In this document: positions 42,724 to 53,778 of the stretch, piece by piece
Position numbering within the stretch: position 1 is the first letter of the stretch
How the letters are laid out: each line of letters starts with the position of its first letter
NCBI GenBank assembly: GCA_025201765.1
Contig: MU623417.1
Span: forward strand, 62,001 to 126,000
Length of the DNA: 64,000 bases
Direction: 5' to 3'
DNA from: Daldinia sp. FL1419
Lineage: Eukaryota; Ascomycota; Sordariomycetes; Xylariales; Hypoxylaceae
Position numbers and translations under genes: made by a program
Notes under the pieces: model-generated
Seen by the model: only the letters and a program-made list of their open reading frames with translations
Told to the model about the DNA's origin: nothing
Database searches by the model: none

Positions 42724-44486
42724 TTGCTACGATATAAGGGGGTAGAAAAGGTATCGGGGGCTTCTGAGCAGCTACTTATATTCGATTTCCAAATCCATCA
42801 AATTCAAAATGTCAAATCTGAATATTCAGCCTTATCTTATACTTGGGGTCATCCCATACTCGATAATTTCAAAGATGACTACTCCCACACGATTCTTTGC
42901 GGCGGCCGGCGCATACTGATCGGTCTCAACCTCAGCGACGTGCTCCTGTGTATCTACTTAGGATTTGATATAGCACCTCCACTCTTCTGGATAGATGCCG
43001 CCTGTATTAATCAGAGCGATCTTACAGAGAGAGCTGAACAGGGTACTCTCATTATCAGTATTTACTTCAACGCTGTCAATGTAGTCGTGTGGCTGGGGAG
43101 GGATGACGCGGATGCGCACGAGGCTCATTCTCTCCTGTCTGAATATACGCCTGCTCTTACGGATATTGTATCGGAGTTGGTCTTAGCAAATCCTGACTCT
43201 GATATTAGAGCGGGAGTGGTCAACCTATACGATGACGAAGAGCTTCATAAGAAATATAATCTTAGACCAAAGAGCGTGGATTCGTGGACGGCGCTCGTAA
43301 GATTTCTATCCCGAAGATGGCTCAGCCGCATTTGGATCGTACAAGAGATAGTATTCAATCAGTCACATTTGACCTGATGTGGGCCCCTCCGATTTAATTG
43401 GAAGGACTCGGATCTTTTCGTTAGCTTCGTCTTCGGTGCACAGTGGCATGGGATGAGCTTTCGTGGACTAGAGAGCGAAACTACGAGGATCGCACGTGTT
43501 TTCACCTTCTACCGTGAGATCTGATTGTCAGGGAATGGATATCGGAACGCCGACCCAAGATTTCATCTCCTGAGTCCCGAGGAAAAGTAAACATAGAACC
43601 AGTTTGGCTTAAGGTAGACTATTCTCTTCAGGCGGCCGAAGTTATGCTATGTACTGCACGGATACTGTTATGGAAAACACGATCGTTGGATTTGCTCTCG
43701 TATATCTCTGACCTAGCCTACTGTGCCGAATCCAACTTGCCATCCTGGATGCCTCATTTCCACGTCTCTAAAGCTGTTGCGTCAGTAGAATCCCTACTTG
43801 ATATGCAACAAGGCAGGAAATTCCACGCTGGTAGCCAGCCGTACACTGTCTCTGCTTTCTCAGATATCTACTTGCATATGGCCTCGGCCAACCACGAATT
43901 AGAAGCCTAGGGATATCTTCTAGACGCAGTAGAGGTATTGTGGCGGACCCTTATTGCTGTAAGAATAGACACGGGGTTTCCCGTGCCGGTAGAGACAGTA
44001 GACAAATTCGCCCAATTTGTATAAGCCGGTCTTATAGGAATCGCTCTTGATTCACTTGGGACTGGAAGTAAAGAGCCACTGACCAGACTCTTCGTGGTTC
44101 TGGAAGAGATCGAAATAAGACGCCCATATCCTTCAATACCGACCGTCGAGAAGTTCAATGAAATATTAAGTAATGTTTTAGAAGATCTCGATGCTTGTAT
44201 TAGGATGCTGACCGATCTACAATCTACGTGTACGTATCAGACTATGGTCTCGCCTACACACCGGGGCCAAAAAGGCAAAACCTTGTTTCGTAGCCGCAAA
44301 GGCTTTCTGGGATTATCGCCACATTCGACTCGGCCAGGAGATGAGGCTTGGCTGTTAAAGGGGGCAAGCTTATTCTATGTACTGAGAGATGACGATAGCA
44401 CATACACAGGGAAATACTTTTCGGCAGGGGTACGTTCACGGCTTGATGGAAGGAAAGGCCTTGAGGCTCGGTGGAATGAATTATAA
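42724..44486 (+). pseudogene. HET-domain (heterokaryon incompatibility) gene, decayed
   Basis: The HET domain is clear: EYSALSYTWGHP, LFWIDAACINQSD, VVVWLGRDDADAH and RRWLSRIWIVQEI are its standard blocks. HET proteins trigger cell death on fusion of genetically different hyphae. The gene is broken in several places: a TGA at 43375-43377 just after the VQEI block, a frame change near 43520 (where a second TGA appears in the old frame), a TAG at 43908-43910 and a TAA at 44022-44024. The downstream frame still shows family-like sequence, including a proline-rich turn and a C-terminal segment with GDEAWLLKGASLFYVLR. The start is uncertain; no ATG-initiated frame covers the domain. Confidence 0.85.
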
Positions 44487-45250
44487 TTTTGCAATCATAA
44501 AGTGAGTTGTATTTAGCTGATAGGGAGGTTGTTCGGTTATCCGATGGAAAATAGCGGGTTCATCAAAAATACATCAGTCCTCTTATTAGGACTCTGCCTT
44601 TATGATATATGCAGTGACTAGATGTCGGGCTGTGAATCGCCTTATAGTTACCTAGGTAGATTATAAGGCACTCATATTCTAGTAGATCTTTCCATAATAC
44701 TCGGTGATTTGACGTGTCACAGCATTCTATGGTGGCGTGTTTCAATAAAGTTCCCAGAGTTCCATCCTTTACGAGTTGGAGATATGAGTAATCTTTCGTA
44801 CTTGTAATTATATGTCTGACGCTTCTTGCTTAGTCTATCGTATATTATCTATAGCTATAAGATCGACCTAAATTTGTTAACTGGTTAGATAGGCACATAT
44901 GTCCTACCGGACAGCCTTGTGATTGTACTCTATGATGGCATCTAGAAGGATCTAACTAGTAGATCATTTACACCCACATGACAGCTATGAACAACCTTGT
45001 CACCGAGAGCTGAAGTTTTAGTACCTGTTTGCCACCACCATGTTTCCTTCTTAGTCATAGTTAAGGTCCATATCCCTTCCAAATCCCGAACTGTCTCAGA
45101 TAGTCGAGGCTGAATGAAGTCTTTGAGCCTCATTACACAGCAGATAGCCCCTAAGGGCCGGCTATATAAAACGAAAGAGGCCCAGCATATATTACCAGGA
45201 TGGCAAGTTCCCTTAATTCCCTATGATAAATCTAATCCTCAAAGCCCAAA
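44487..45250. other. Intergenic region
   Basis: A 764 bp gap: 3' flank of the HET pseudogene and promoter of the ZZ protein gene. Nothing notable is seen. Confidence 0.4.
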
Positions 45251-46155
45251 ATGCCCATTGAAGAGAATTTCGAATTTGAGTCGGCTAAGTACCGTCGGGA
45301 GGTCGAGGGTTTCTCCCCCGCTAAGCTTAAGCAGCAAGAGACAGCTATGGCTCGCAAATGTCTTTCAAGTGGTTTCGCTACTAGTTTTGGGGTAGGCAGC
45401 GCGTTTTTTTCAGGGGGCTTAACATTGCTATTAGCCGGCTACAAGAGTCGAAGCACGTATGTCGCCTACAAGAAACGCGAAATAATCCAAGGCGAGCTCC
45501 GTAAGCGCCATCTTGGGACTCGTCGTATCAGTGCTAAGGACGCTGCTATCGCGTGGTCGATCGGGGCCATAGCAGCCATAGTTGGCGTGGAGATAGGTGA
45601 TTTCACTGAAGGGGTCACCAATATCGAGGGGATGGGCGCGGGATTACCACCCAATGCGAACGATAGCACGGGGCTAACTACTGATCCGGGGACAGCGGCA
45701 AAAGGAATGGCTGACCAATTCCAACAGCTCGCGGCGCACGCTATGGGCGAAAATCCTGCGAACGTCGCCGCCCAAGTAGCTGCTGCCGATGCTACTGCTT
45801 ACCACGCCGGTATGATCCAGGCGAAAATCATAGAGGAACACTTGGGAAACGAGGCAACGGAAGCTGCATTGGTCGCTTTTACGAGTCCACCAGAAGAAGC
45901 GGAATCTGGTTGTTCGCGTGCGAAAGTTCCGCGTCTGAACTGTGATAGATGCAAGGAACTCATTGGACCAGGACACTGTTACTGGCGTAAGTTTCTCAAA
46001 CGAAAGACGTTGAATACGTTGGCTAACCCGTATAACTCCTAGACTGCTGTAAATGTGACAATGATGATTACGACATCTGTCTCGAGTGCAAAACGAAGAA
46101 CCTCGGTTGTAAGAATAGGAATCACCCCTTGAGGAAGCTTCAGATCCCAACGTAA
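45251..46155 (+). CDS. Membrane protein with C-terminal ZZ-type zinc finger (282 aa)
   Basis: Exons are 45251-45986 and 46043-46155, with a 56 bp intron (GTAAGT donor, GGCTAAC branch, TAG acceptor). Without splicing the finger is truncated, so the intron is well supported. The N-terminus is helical and charged. Two hydrophobic, glycine-rich segments follow at about 37-64 and 97-117, with a basic loop between (YKKREIIQGELRKRH). The C-terminal ZZ finger has Cys pairs C231/C234, C247/C250 and C258/C261, with C268 and H273 as further ligands. ZZ fingers bind N-terminal peptides or histone tails, or act as ubiquitin-pathway adapters. A small membrane protein with this finger is not one I can name. 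It sits beside the HET relic. Confidence 0.82.
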
Positions 46156-46597
46156 TAGGCCTCAATCCTCAATCAACATGGCTTAATATTGCTGCGGGAA
46201 TTCGCTAGAATATTTTGGGGCTTTATTAGCCAAGGGTTCCATAATCTTCACTCAATTAGCAAAGGTCGTTGATTATAGGCCTAGATCTAATATCAACTTC
46301 CTAAAAGTCTTTTTGGAGTAAAGGCAAGGATATATTCAGGACGTTTCCCATAAAATGGAAAGGAATGGGGTTTAAGAACGTTATTGCATGAAGAAATATT
46401 AGTCGGGGAGGCCCGTAGTTAGGTAGTTACTTGTTAGGGGGCAACAATAGGGGTACACCTAAATCCATGACATATTTTACTCAGGAGTAGATGACGTTGA
46501 ATTCACAAGCTTTGGTCACTTCCCATTTCAGGAGGTGTGATTTGTCGAATGGATTGATGCCGCAAATGTTTAATTTTCAAGCGCCGAGTTCAAACAC
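46156..46597. other. Intergenic gap between convergent genes
   Basis: The 442 bp between the ZZ gene and the dehydrogenase stop. Nothing notable is seen. Confidence 0.4.
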
Positions 46598-47966
46598 CTA
46601 TCTGGTCATATCTACCATGACCTTGATAACTAAATCTCCCTTTTCGTCTTTTACCTTGGCGGCTGTTTCAAATGCGCCAGGAACAGCATCTAACCCCTTG
46701 AAACGGTGAGTAACGAGCTTTAGAACATCAGGTAGTAATTTGTTTCCGCTTGAGAGTAGCTCGATAGCTTCGCGATATGTGTTGGCATACCGGAAGACCC
46801 CGACTAGATCGACTTCCTTGAGAGACGCAGCCATCACGGGCAGTGTTTGAACTGGCATGCCCATTCCAATTATCATAATCTTACCTCCCGGCTTCGTGGC
46901 CTTTGGACCTTATTAATCACGACTTCAAAGAGATGACAGTTTTATAGAAAAGGGGAAACCTTACATATATAGCAGTCTGCATACATGACTCAACACCTGT
47001 ACATTCGAACGTTACGTTGGCTTCACCGACAGCATCAGTCCCATCCCTAGTCTTCAACAACTTCAAGTTCTCCGCTAGGCCTTGTGCACATGCCAACTTG
47101 TCTTCGACGGTGTCTTGTTTCTGACTTGGGATAGGTACTGTAAATGCGGCGTCGGCGAACCCGTTATCGACAGCGAATTTAACGCGGTCCTCAAGTATAT
47201 CCGCTATTATAACAGCTTTGGCTCCAGCTACCTTGCTGACAGCTGCGCAAAGCAGGCCCACGGTGCCAGCACCCAATATCAGAACGGTCGATCCAGATTT
47301 CAACACAGCGCGGTTCCGGGCGTGTATCGCGACGGATAGGGGTTCTACAAGGGCTCCGTGCTCTAGGGATAGAGTATCCGGTAATCTAGGAAACGAATAT
47401 AATATTAGAGAGTTTTTATTGATAAAGCTGCTGGGGCGAATTATAGTCCTTCTAACGTACTTATGGCACCATCTAGTTGGGTGGTTAATCTTCTCTTGGA
47501 GTGTTCCTTGCGCGTGAGGGAAAGCTTTGGCAGAGCTACGGAAGCTCATACCGCGGCAGATGTTGTAGCGACCTCCGCGACATAGATCACAAATCTCACA
47601 TGGCAGACCAACTTCGAGAGCGACACGGTCACCGACTTTTAAGGACCGAACAGAGGAACCGCCCTGACCTACGGCGACGACGGTGCCGGCTGACTCGTGG
47701 CCCAGAGTTATCGGCTCACGTACCTCGATCGGTCCATTCCGAAAATGCCGGAAGTAATGCAGGTCCGAACCACAAAGGCCTGTCATCTGAACGGCTACTT
47801 GGACCTCGTCGGGGGCTGGTTCAGATAACTGGCGGACCTCCTATCATAGACGTTAATAGACCCCTTCTTATTTCAAATATTATATTGAGTCTGTTCCGAA
47901 AATAAGTCTTACAACTCGGAGGTCTCTTGCTCCGTGTAAAACGGACGCATTAATATCACTGGTCAT
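46598..47966 (-). CDS. Zinc-dependent polyol (sorbitol/xylitol-type) dehydrogenase (385 aa)
   Basis: This is a medium-chain NAD(P)-dependent dehydrogenase oxidising sugar alcohols to ketoses. Exons are 47913-47966, 47461-47840, 46965-47385 and 46598-46900. Catalytic zinc ligands lie in LCGSDLHYF (Cys) and LGHESAG (His, Glu). The structural-zinc loop is CEICDLCRGGRYNIC. The Rossmann motif is LILGAGTVGLLCAAV. The stretch MSFRSSAKAFPHAQGTLQE and FRYANTYREAIELL are typical of fungal sorbitol and xylitol dehydrogenases. Splices restore WCHKLPDTLS and AIYATKPGGKIMIIGMG. Length suits the family. Whether sorbitol, xylitol or L-arabinitol is preferred cannot be read. Confidence 0.92.
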
Positions 47967-49101
47967 GGTTCTATCGTGTCGGAGGCGCTTCTCGTTAATT
48001 CAGGAACACAAATCTACTTTGAATCTTAACCATAGGTATCTTTCTAGACGCTATTGCAGAAGAAAATTCGTTAAAAATAATAGTTATAAAGAACTGCGAA
48101 GCAATCCTTGCGAAGTTAGTTACCAAGTGAGAACATGATCATTACCTGCATTGAAATTCGACACAATTACCAGCCTCCTAAACCGTACACTCCGCAGTAC
48201 ACAGTATCTGCCCCGACCTTGGTCTACCCAACTTTGCCATGGCTATTCAGAAACTGCGGATACCAACAGATCGATATCCCTTAGCAGCGGAAGAAACATG
48301 CAGGACACGGCAAATAGCGTCACGCCAGTCCATGTGAATAATAGAGAAACGTGGTAAATAGGTACCTACCTAGGTTAGGTACCAGGTAGGTATTGCATGA
48401 TCGGTCCACTGTGGGGGAAATCCGCAAAATGGTGCTTTTGTCTTGTCGAAAGCCGGCGAAGTATGCCACCCCCGTAATAGATTCGGGGGAAATGGTCGTT
48501 TCTGGCCGAACCGGTGTTAGTGGAAGATATTCTCTACCCCAATCCCCATTCTCATTTACCCCGCTACACATTCTCGTGTGGAAGACGAGGGGTAGAATCG
48601 TGAGGGGCCGAGTTATCACCGATTCAAAACTAAGGGATGAAAGGAAAAGTCGTTAGTGTAATTCGTGAAATACCGTATGTATTTGTTTACAGAGACCACC
48701 TAGGTTTACCATGATATCTCCCTGAAATAATTAGTTCGAATAGGGGGTAGTAAAGCGTAGGACTACAGTAAATCTAATAAATACCTAGGTTAGGTATCTA
48801 CCTATCTATAAGGGATCACTTGGATATGCTTACTTGCTACAGGTCTTCTCCAAGAAAGTACATTGATCCGAGTACGAAAGAGGAGAAATACCTAACGGTT
48901 AGGTTAAGTGTCTACGTTCGTATTAGAGGGGTAATCGCTTCGGATGAAATCTAAAGTTGAACTCGAGAGAATATCTTTGCGCATTGGATGTCAGGGGTAA
49001 CATTAGCAACATAGGGGACGCCGAATTTATTCTTGATTTACTGTGACATGATTCCTCAGACTCTCCAACTCAAGTTTTAGAAAACCGAATCCCCCTAGAA
49101 T
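47967..49101. promoter_or_regulatory. Divergent promoter region between the polyol dehydrogenase and the SDR
   Basis: About 1.1 kb between divergent starts. It carries clustered TAGGTACCTACCTAGGTTAGGTACC-family motifs near 48358-48390 and again near 48783-48805. No gene is seen. Confidence 0.4.
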
Positions 49102-49940
49102 ATGGCGGACGCCTTGTTCTCACTCAAGGGCGAAACGGCCCTCGTTACTGGTGGTACGAGGGGTATTGGACAAGCCGTAGCCGTTGGGCTCGCCGAAGCG
49201 GGCGCAGATATAATATTAATTCAAGTATGTGGTATGAAAAAATAACTCATAGACCGATAAAAAACTAACCTACACCAAAGCGATCCACGGCGTCGACCGA
49301 AACCAAGAGCGCCATAGAAGCCACCGGTCGCAAAGTCCATATCTATACCGCGGATTTCGCGATCCCAGAAGATGTAGCAGGATTGATCCCGCGCATTTTA
49401 GGAGACGGACATACGATACGGATCTTGGTGAATTGCGCGGGCATTCAGATCCGACATGCTCCTGAAGCATTTCCCGACGCCGACTACCGTGCGGTGATGG
49501 GCGTAAACACAGACACGGTGTTTACGTTAACTCGCGACGTAGGCGCACATATGCTAGGCCTCGAACCCTCCGCAGTAACAGGCCGTCGCGGGAGTATAAT
49601 TAATTTCGCCAGCCTCCTCTCGTTCCAGGGCGGGTTAAACGTACCCGCATACGCCGCAAGCAAGGGCGCCGTAACACAAATGACGAAAGCGTTTGCCAAT
49701 TCCTGGACAGAGAAGGGTATCAATGTCAATGGTATAGCGCCTGGGTATATCGCGACGGATATGAATACGGCCTTGATCAATGATCAAGAGAGAGCTGCGA
49801 GTATTAGCGCGCGGATTCCGGCGGGGCGTTGGGGAGACCCGGATGACTTTAAGGGCAGCTCCATATTCCTGGCTAGTAAGGCGAGCTCGTACGTGAGTGG
49901 GCATACATTAGTTGTTGACGGAGGATGGATGGGTCGGTAA
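49102..49940 (+). CDS. SDR, 2-deoxy-D-gluconate 3-dehydrogenase-like (260 aa)
   Basis: This is a classical short-chain dehydrogenase resembling KduD-type enzymes of uronate and gluconate metabolism. Exons are 49102-49224 and 49281-49940, with a 56 bp intron (GTATGT...CAAAG) that restores ILIQRSTASTETK. The cofactor motif is TGGTRGIG at about residues 16-23. NCAG follows, then the catalytic Ser in INFASLLSFQGG and the Tyr-Lys pair in YAASKGAV. The C-terminus is VSGHTLVVDGGWMGR. Length is typical of the family. It lies next to a polyol dehydrogenase, which supports a sugar-acid role. Substrate is inferred from overall resemblance only. Confidence 0.9.
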
Positions 49941-50167
49941 ACATGGAACGATGCATATAATAAGATAGATCGACGGCTTGACGTGAATATTTGCAATATT
50001 TACATACTAGTCTAGTAAGTAGATATGCGGGCACTGGTAACTATATCGAATATAAATCTCATTTTTATAATATTCATTCTATCGTAGTAGTCATAAGCAT
50101 AAGGCAATCCCTTCATATCCCAATGCGAACCAAGCTATCCCGACCAACATGCGTAAATGATTTAGTA

Positions 50168-51538
50168 TCATGTCGTAGAAGCCATAACCTGTTCCATCCA
50201 GGGATATACCGAGGCGTTCGCCATGGGATACCCCATATGTAGCGCACCGGTAAAGAATCGCGCCTCTTTCGGCGATCCGTATTCAAACAATAGCGTCGAA
50301 TCCTCAATCGGCATGAGTCCGTCATGCGTTCCCTATCACAACCCATTAGCACTCGTTCATGCCGAACATTCAGACCGGAAGCAGAGAAAAAAAAACAAGA
50401 AAAAAAAAACAAGAGATAATCTCACGTTAACAAGAAGCAATCTCGTACTCGGCATCTGCAAAATGCCCGTCTCCAACAGCGAAAACTTCCCCTGCGAACC
50501 CTCGAGATATGCTCCAACATCATCGCCATAGCCATACTTCATAGCCAGAGCTGGCGTAAGCTTGAACGGGTATTCGTGCCCATCGGCCTTAGCAAGCCAT
50601 TCGCGGGCGAAGAAATGGTGCGTCCCGGCACCGTGCGCGACGACTCCTAATAGTTTATCGCGGTGCGTGTGTGCCGCCCGCACCGCGTAGTACCCCCCGC
50701 TACTTAGGCCCCAGCATAGCACACGGGCCGTGTCGAATCGCCCATCGGAGGCCAGCCAGGAAAACAAGCTATCTAATAATCGGTCCGGCGAGGTCGGGTC
50801 TGCTGGATCTGCGGGACAATCGGCTGTGCCTGGAATCTCGAGCACGATGGCAGCCCACCCACGAGAGAGAAATTCGTCACATCGCGCGGTATTGTCGGGG
50901 CGGTAGCCATCGAGACCCGTGAAGAGGATGACTGAAGGGTGTTTTGAGTTACCGTTGGATAGAGACGGCGGTACCCGGACATAAGTTGGAATGGCATCGC
51001 GGTCGCGCCCCTTGGCGAACGTATGCGGCATTAGGACCTCGGATAAAGGGGATGGCGACCATAAGGATCCGGCTTTGCGGTAGACTGCCTTCTGTAGTTC
51101 CCAGGCCCCCCACTTGACAGGGTCATTGGGTTGTGAGAAGCCTGTGATATACGGAAATCGAGCGATGCGCAAGATGCATGCAGCACGCAGGTATAGCAGT
51201 GACGCCTCTTTGTTTTCCTCCTTACTCTCCCTAGAAGCAGCCTTGTCGCCACGTTCCTCGAGGGCTCGCGCCGTAGGGAGAAATGCTTGTGTGTATTCAG
51301 CCGAAGTCCCATCATTAATGTCTCGAGCAATCAGATCCAGAAAGATAGGCTCAAAATCCTCAAAGTTGCCGTCATGAAAAGGATATACTGATCTCCGGCA
51401 GGGCTCACGCCACTTAGTCTCCCACAGCGCCCGTATGCCGTTATGATGCGGCATCCGACGCTCAAAAGCCTCCGCACCCATGAGCCATTGCTGCGGCGCG
51501 GGGCGGGGCTTGACGATAGTATTCGGTGCCGCTGCCAT
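50168..51538 (-). CDS. Ayg1-like alpha/beta hydrolase (425 aa)
   Basis: This resembles fungal Ayg1/FrsA-type hydrolases, which act on polyketide products; A. fumigatus Ayg1 shortens a heptaketide in DHN-melanin synthesis. Exons are 50426-51538 and 50168-50332, with a 93 bp intron (GTGAGA...TAG). The nucleophile is S279 in WGLSSGGYYAVRAAHTHRD. The acid is D375 in GTHDGLMPIED and the histidine H403 in GALHMGYPM. The all-helical N-terminal half (about residues 1-180) forms the cap typical of the family. The intron carries A/T-rich homopolymers on either side of a GTTTG-like spacer. No polyketide synthase lies in the window, so the pathway is unknown. Confidence 0.88.
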
Positions 51539-51562
51539 GGCGCAGGGGGAGGGCGTACAAGG

Positions 51563-52075
51563 TTAATAGTTTGAGCTGAAGCTAGTTGACCGCGAGGACG
51601 GCGTCTCGTCGATAAGCGTGAAGCTGCTGTCTTGAGAATCCTCCTCGAAGTCTACCGGAATATACTCGGCTTGTTTTCGCGAGCCGAGTCGTGAAAGGTA
51701 GATGCGTCCGTTGCGCTTCCGGACTACGACACGACGGCTAGTGTACCAATCTTTTTTCTCTCGGATCCTAAGGCGATTTATTAGCTGATTGGGTTTTAAA
51801 AGTGTAACTTTGATATGAGCCGGGCAGATAGAGCTCGAAGGATACTGAAACATTCCATGGGATTTCCTTTCTAGGATTTTCTTAATTGTCTTACCAGCGC
51901 TTAGTGGTCACTTGACAATGGGTGCGCAACTGCGCCTCCCTCAAATAGAACGACTTGGGGATTTAGAGAAGTTAGTTAGAACGTACTCTCGTTGAAGCAG
52001 AGCAATGTTGGTTCTGATTAGGGCATTGCGAAGGTCATGATCGATAACCGTGTTTCCGTTGCTTGGATTAGACAT
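51563..52075 (-). CDS. Small conserved basic fungal protein (130 aa)
   Basis: I do not know its function. Exons are 51987-52075 and 51563-51866, joined by a 120 bp intron. The acceptor at 51867 was chosen because it is the only nearby AG that keeps phase. The N-terminus (MSNPSNGNTVIDHDLRNALI) precedes a block that looks conserved: FQYPSSSICPAHIKVTLL, then DWYTSRRVVVRKRNGRIYLSRLG. The C-terminus is acidic and Ser-rich. It starts within the same strand block as the Ayg1-like gene, only 24 bp upstream of that gene's start, so their transcripts must nearly abut. Confidence 0.72.
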
Positions 52076-53122
52076 GGCTTATTTAATAAGACGGAGGATG
52101 GAGAGGGGCCGATGGGGATATCCGATCGAGTCCGGTCTGGTATATGTGGTACTAGCTACGTAGAAGGACCAAATTGAGAATCCTGAGAGTTATATGTGGA
52201 GAGGAATTGAGGGAAATAGAAGTATTGCAAGGGGAACTAGAGGGAAATATATGTCGCTGGGGTTTGTCAGAGTTGAGTCTTTTGGGAAGGGGGTTGGGAG
52301 AAGTAGAGCGAGAGAAGTCAGACGGCATGATTATATATCTATTCGTTTCACAAGCAGGCTGGTATGTGCCGATAGAATAGTATCTGAACGAATCTGGTAG
52401 TTGGATATTCACGTGCCGCTGTTGCGGAGTAGGAGGAATATACCCGTATAGGAACCCGTGTAGGAACCCGTATAGGAGGTATGTATCTGGATTTGGCTGT
52501 TCCCTATGCTCTGTTGTATCTGAGTAAGCCCCGGTCAACTCGTGTGAACGCATCGCAGTAAGATGCCAAGAATGATTTGGATTGGATATGGGGTCAATTC
52601 AAGTCTCGGCGATGCTCAGCGATGCTCAGCGGTGCTTGACGAGTGACTGTCATGACATCCGACCAGCTCCCTACCGAACCACCCACCATCCCGAATGAGA
52701 AGGCCGTATTTTGGGGGCTTAGTGCATCTGTGGTCTTATCGAGTTCCGTCGACTAAGCTGCGTTACTCTATGACGAAATCAAAGTCTCCTGTTGGTTACT
52801 TTCTCTCTCATATATTCCGTTTTACATGTCTTTAAATTTAGACTCTATACTCTATTATGCAAACACCTTCCCGAAAAACAGGACCTTGTTTGTCTGTCAG
52901 TATCCGAACTCTATAACCTTGCTCTAGTATATTATATTCCCGTTCCTTTGTTTTTCGTTGTGATTCATGGCGTCTTCCGAGAGGACCATCTCATTAACCT
53001 AGATTTTCGGCTCTACCAGACGTCCCCGAGTCAGCCGAGGTATCAAGAGCAAGAGTAAGAACAAGTGCAAGCAAGTGTAAATGCGAATGCATGTATTGTG
53101 TTCACCGTCGTCTGTCCCCTTC
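52076..53122. other. Intergenic region
   Basis: A 1 kb gap with short direct repeats: CGATGCTCAG twice near 52610-52630 and GGAACCCGTRTA twice near 52445-52470. The open frames at 52152-52553 and 52792-53058 resemble nothing known. No gene is supported. Confidence 0.4.
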
Positions 53123-53778
53123 TCACTGGGCCTTACTTTTGTCGCTGTTATAGTAATGGGCCATTTCTAGACCAGCCCTTCGGAATCCACATTTTACGTA
53201 GAATCCTTCATTTGCTTCGCTACAATCGAGAATGGTCTTATAGCATCCGACCTTTTCGGCGATGAAGTCGAGCGCCTGGATTAACCGTAGGCCAAGTTTC
53301 TTGCCTTGTTGGTCCTTGGCGACGGCGATATCCTCGATATGGCCGACAAGGCCAAGGCTGTGAATGCTATTAAAGGGGAGTTTTATCATATTAGCAATCG
53401 TTCCTCATTACCTAAGGGAAACTAGCTAGCCCTTGACTTGTCCCGCTGGCCAAATCGTGCAGTCCCGATTGGCGGTGCGGTAAAGGGAACTTCTTACAAT
53501 TTCCTTTCTACAAGTAGAGCTCCAGTTCCTACGATCTTTCCTCTCGAGGTATCCTCAATGACGAGGACATAGTACGTGTCTTGCGATGACATCCACTGGT
53601 ATCTTTCGGCAAACTGCTCTTTGCTAATATCACCTACGGTTGTCAGAACACGTAGACAGTCAAGGAAACCCGCATCGTAGTCGGACAGTCGCAGGGAACG
53701 GGCTATATACCCGTCTGGGAGAGCAGCGGAAACGGTAGGAGAGATGAGGTCGGATGAGAAAAGCCCTTGTTCAGCCAT
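53123..53778 (-). CDS. GNA1: Glucosamine-6-phosphate N-acetyltransferase (174 aa)
   Basis: This GNAT enzyme acetylates glucosamine-6-phosphate with acetyl-CoA, a step towards UDP-GlcNAc for chitin and glycans. Exons are 53498-53778 and 53123-53366, with a 131 bp intron (GTAAGA...TAG) that restores ERKFIHSLGLVGHIEDIAV. The acetyl-CoA loop is DQQGKKLGLRLI. The family C-terminus CSEANEGFYVKCGFRRAGLEM is complete. Length fits the fungal enzymes. It is cytosolic, with no signal peptide. Confidence 0.95.

Noticed and set aside
48151..48656. Short plus-strand frames between the polyol dehydrogenase and the SDR
   Set aside because: They span the TAGGTACC-rich promoter segment and match nothing.
52152..52553. 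133-codon minus-strand frame upstream of the small conserved protein
   Set aside because: Low-complexity Pro/Tyr/Ser sequence over direct repeats, with no recognisable family.
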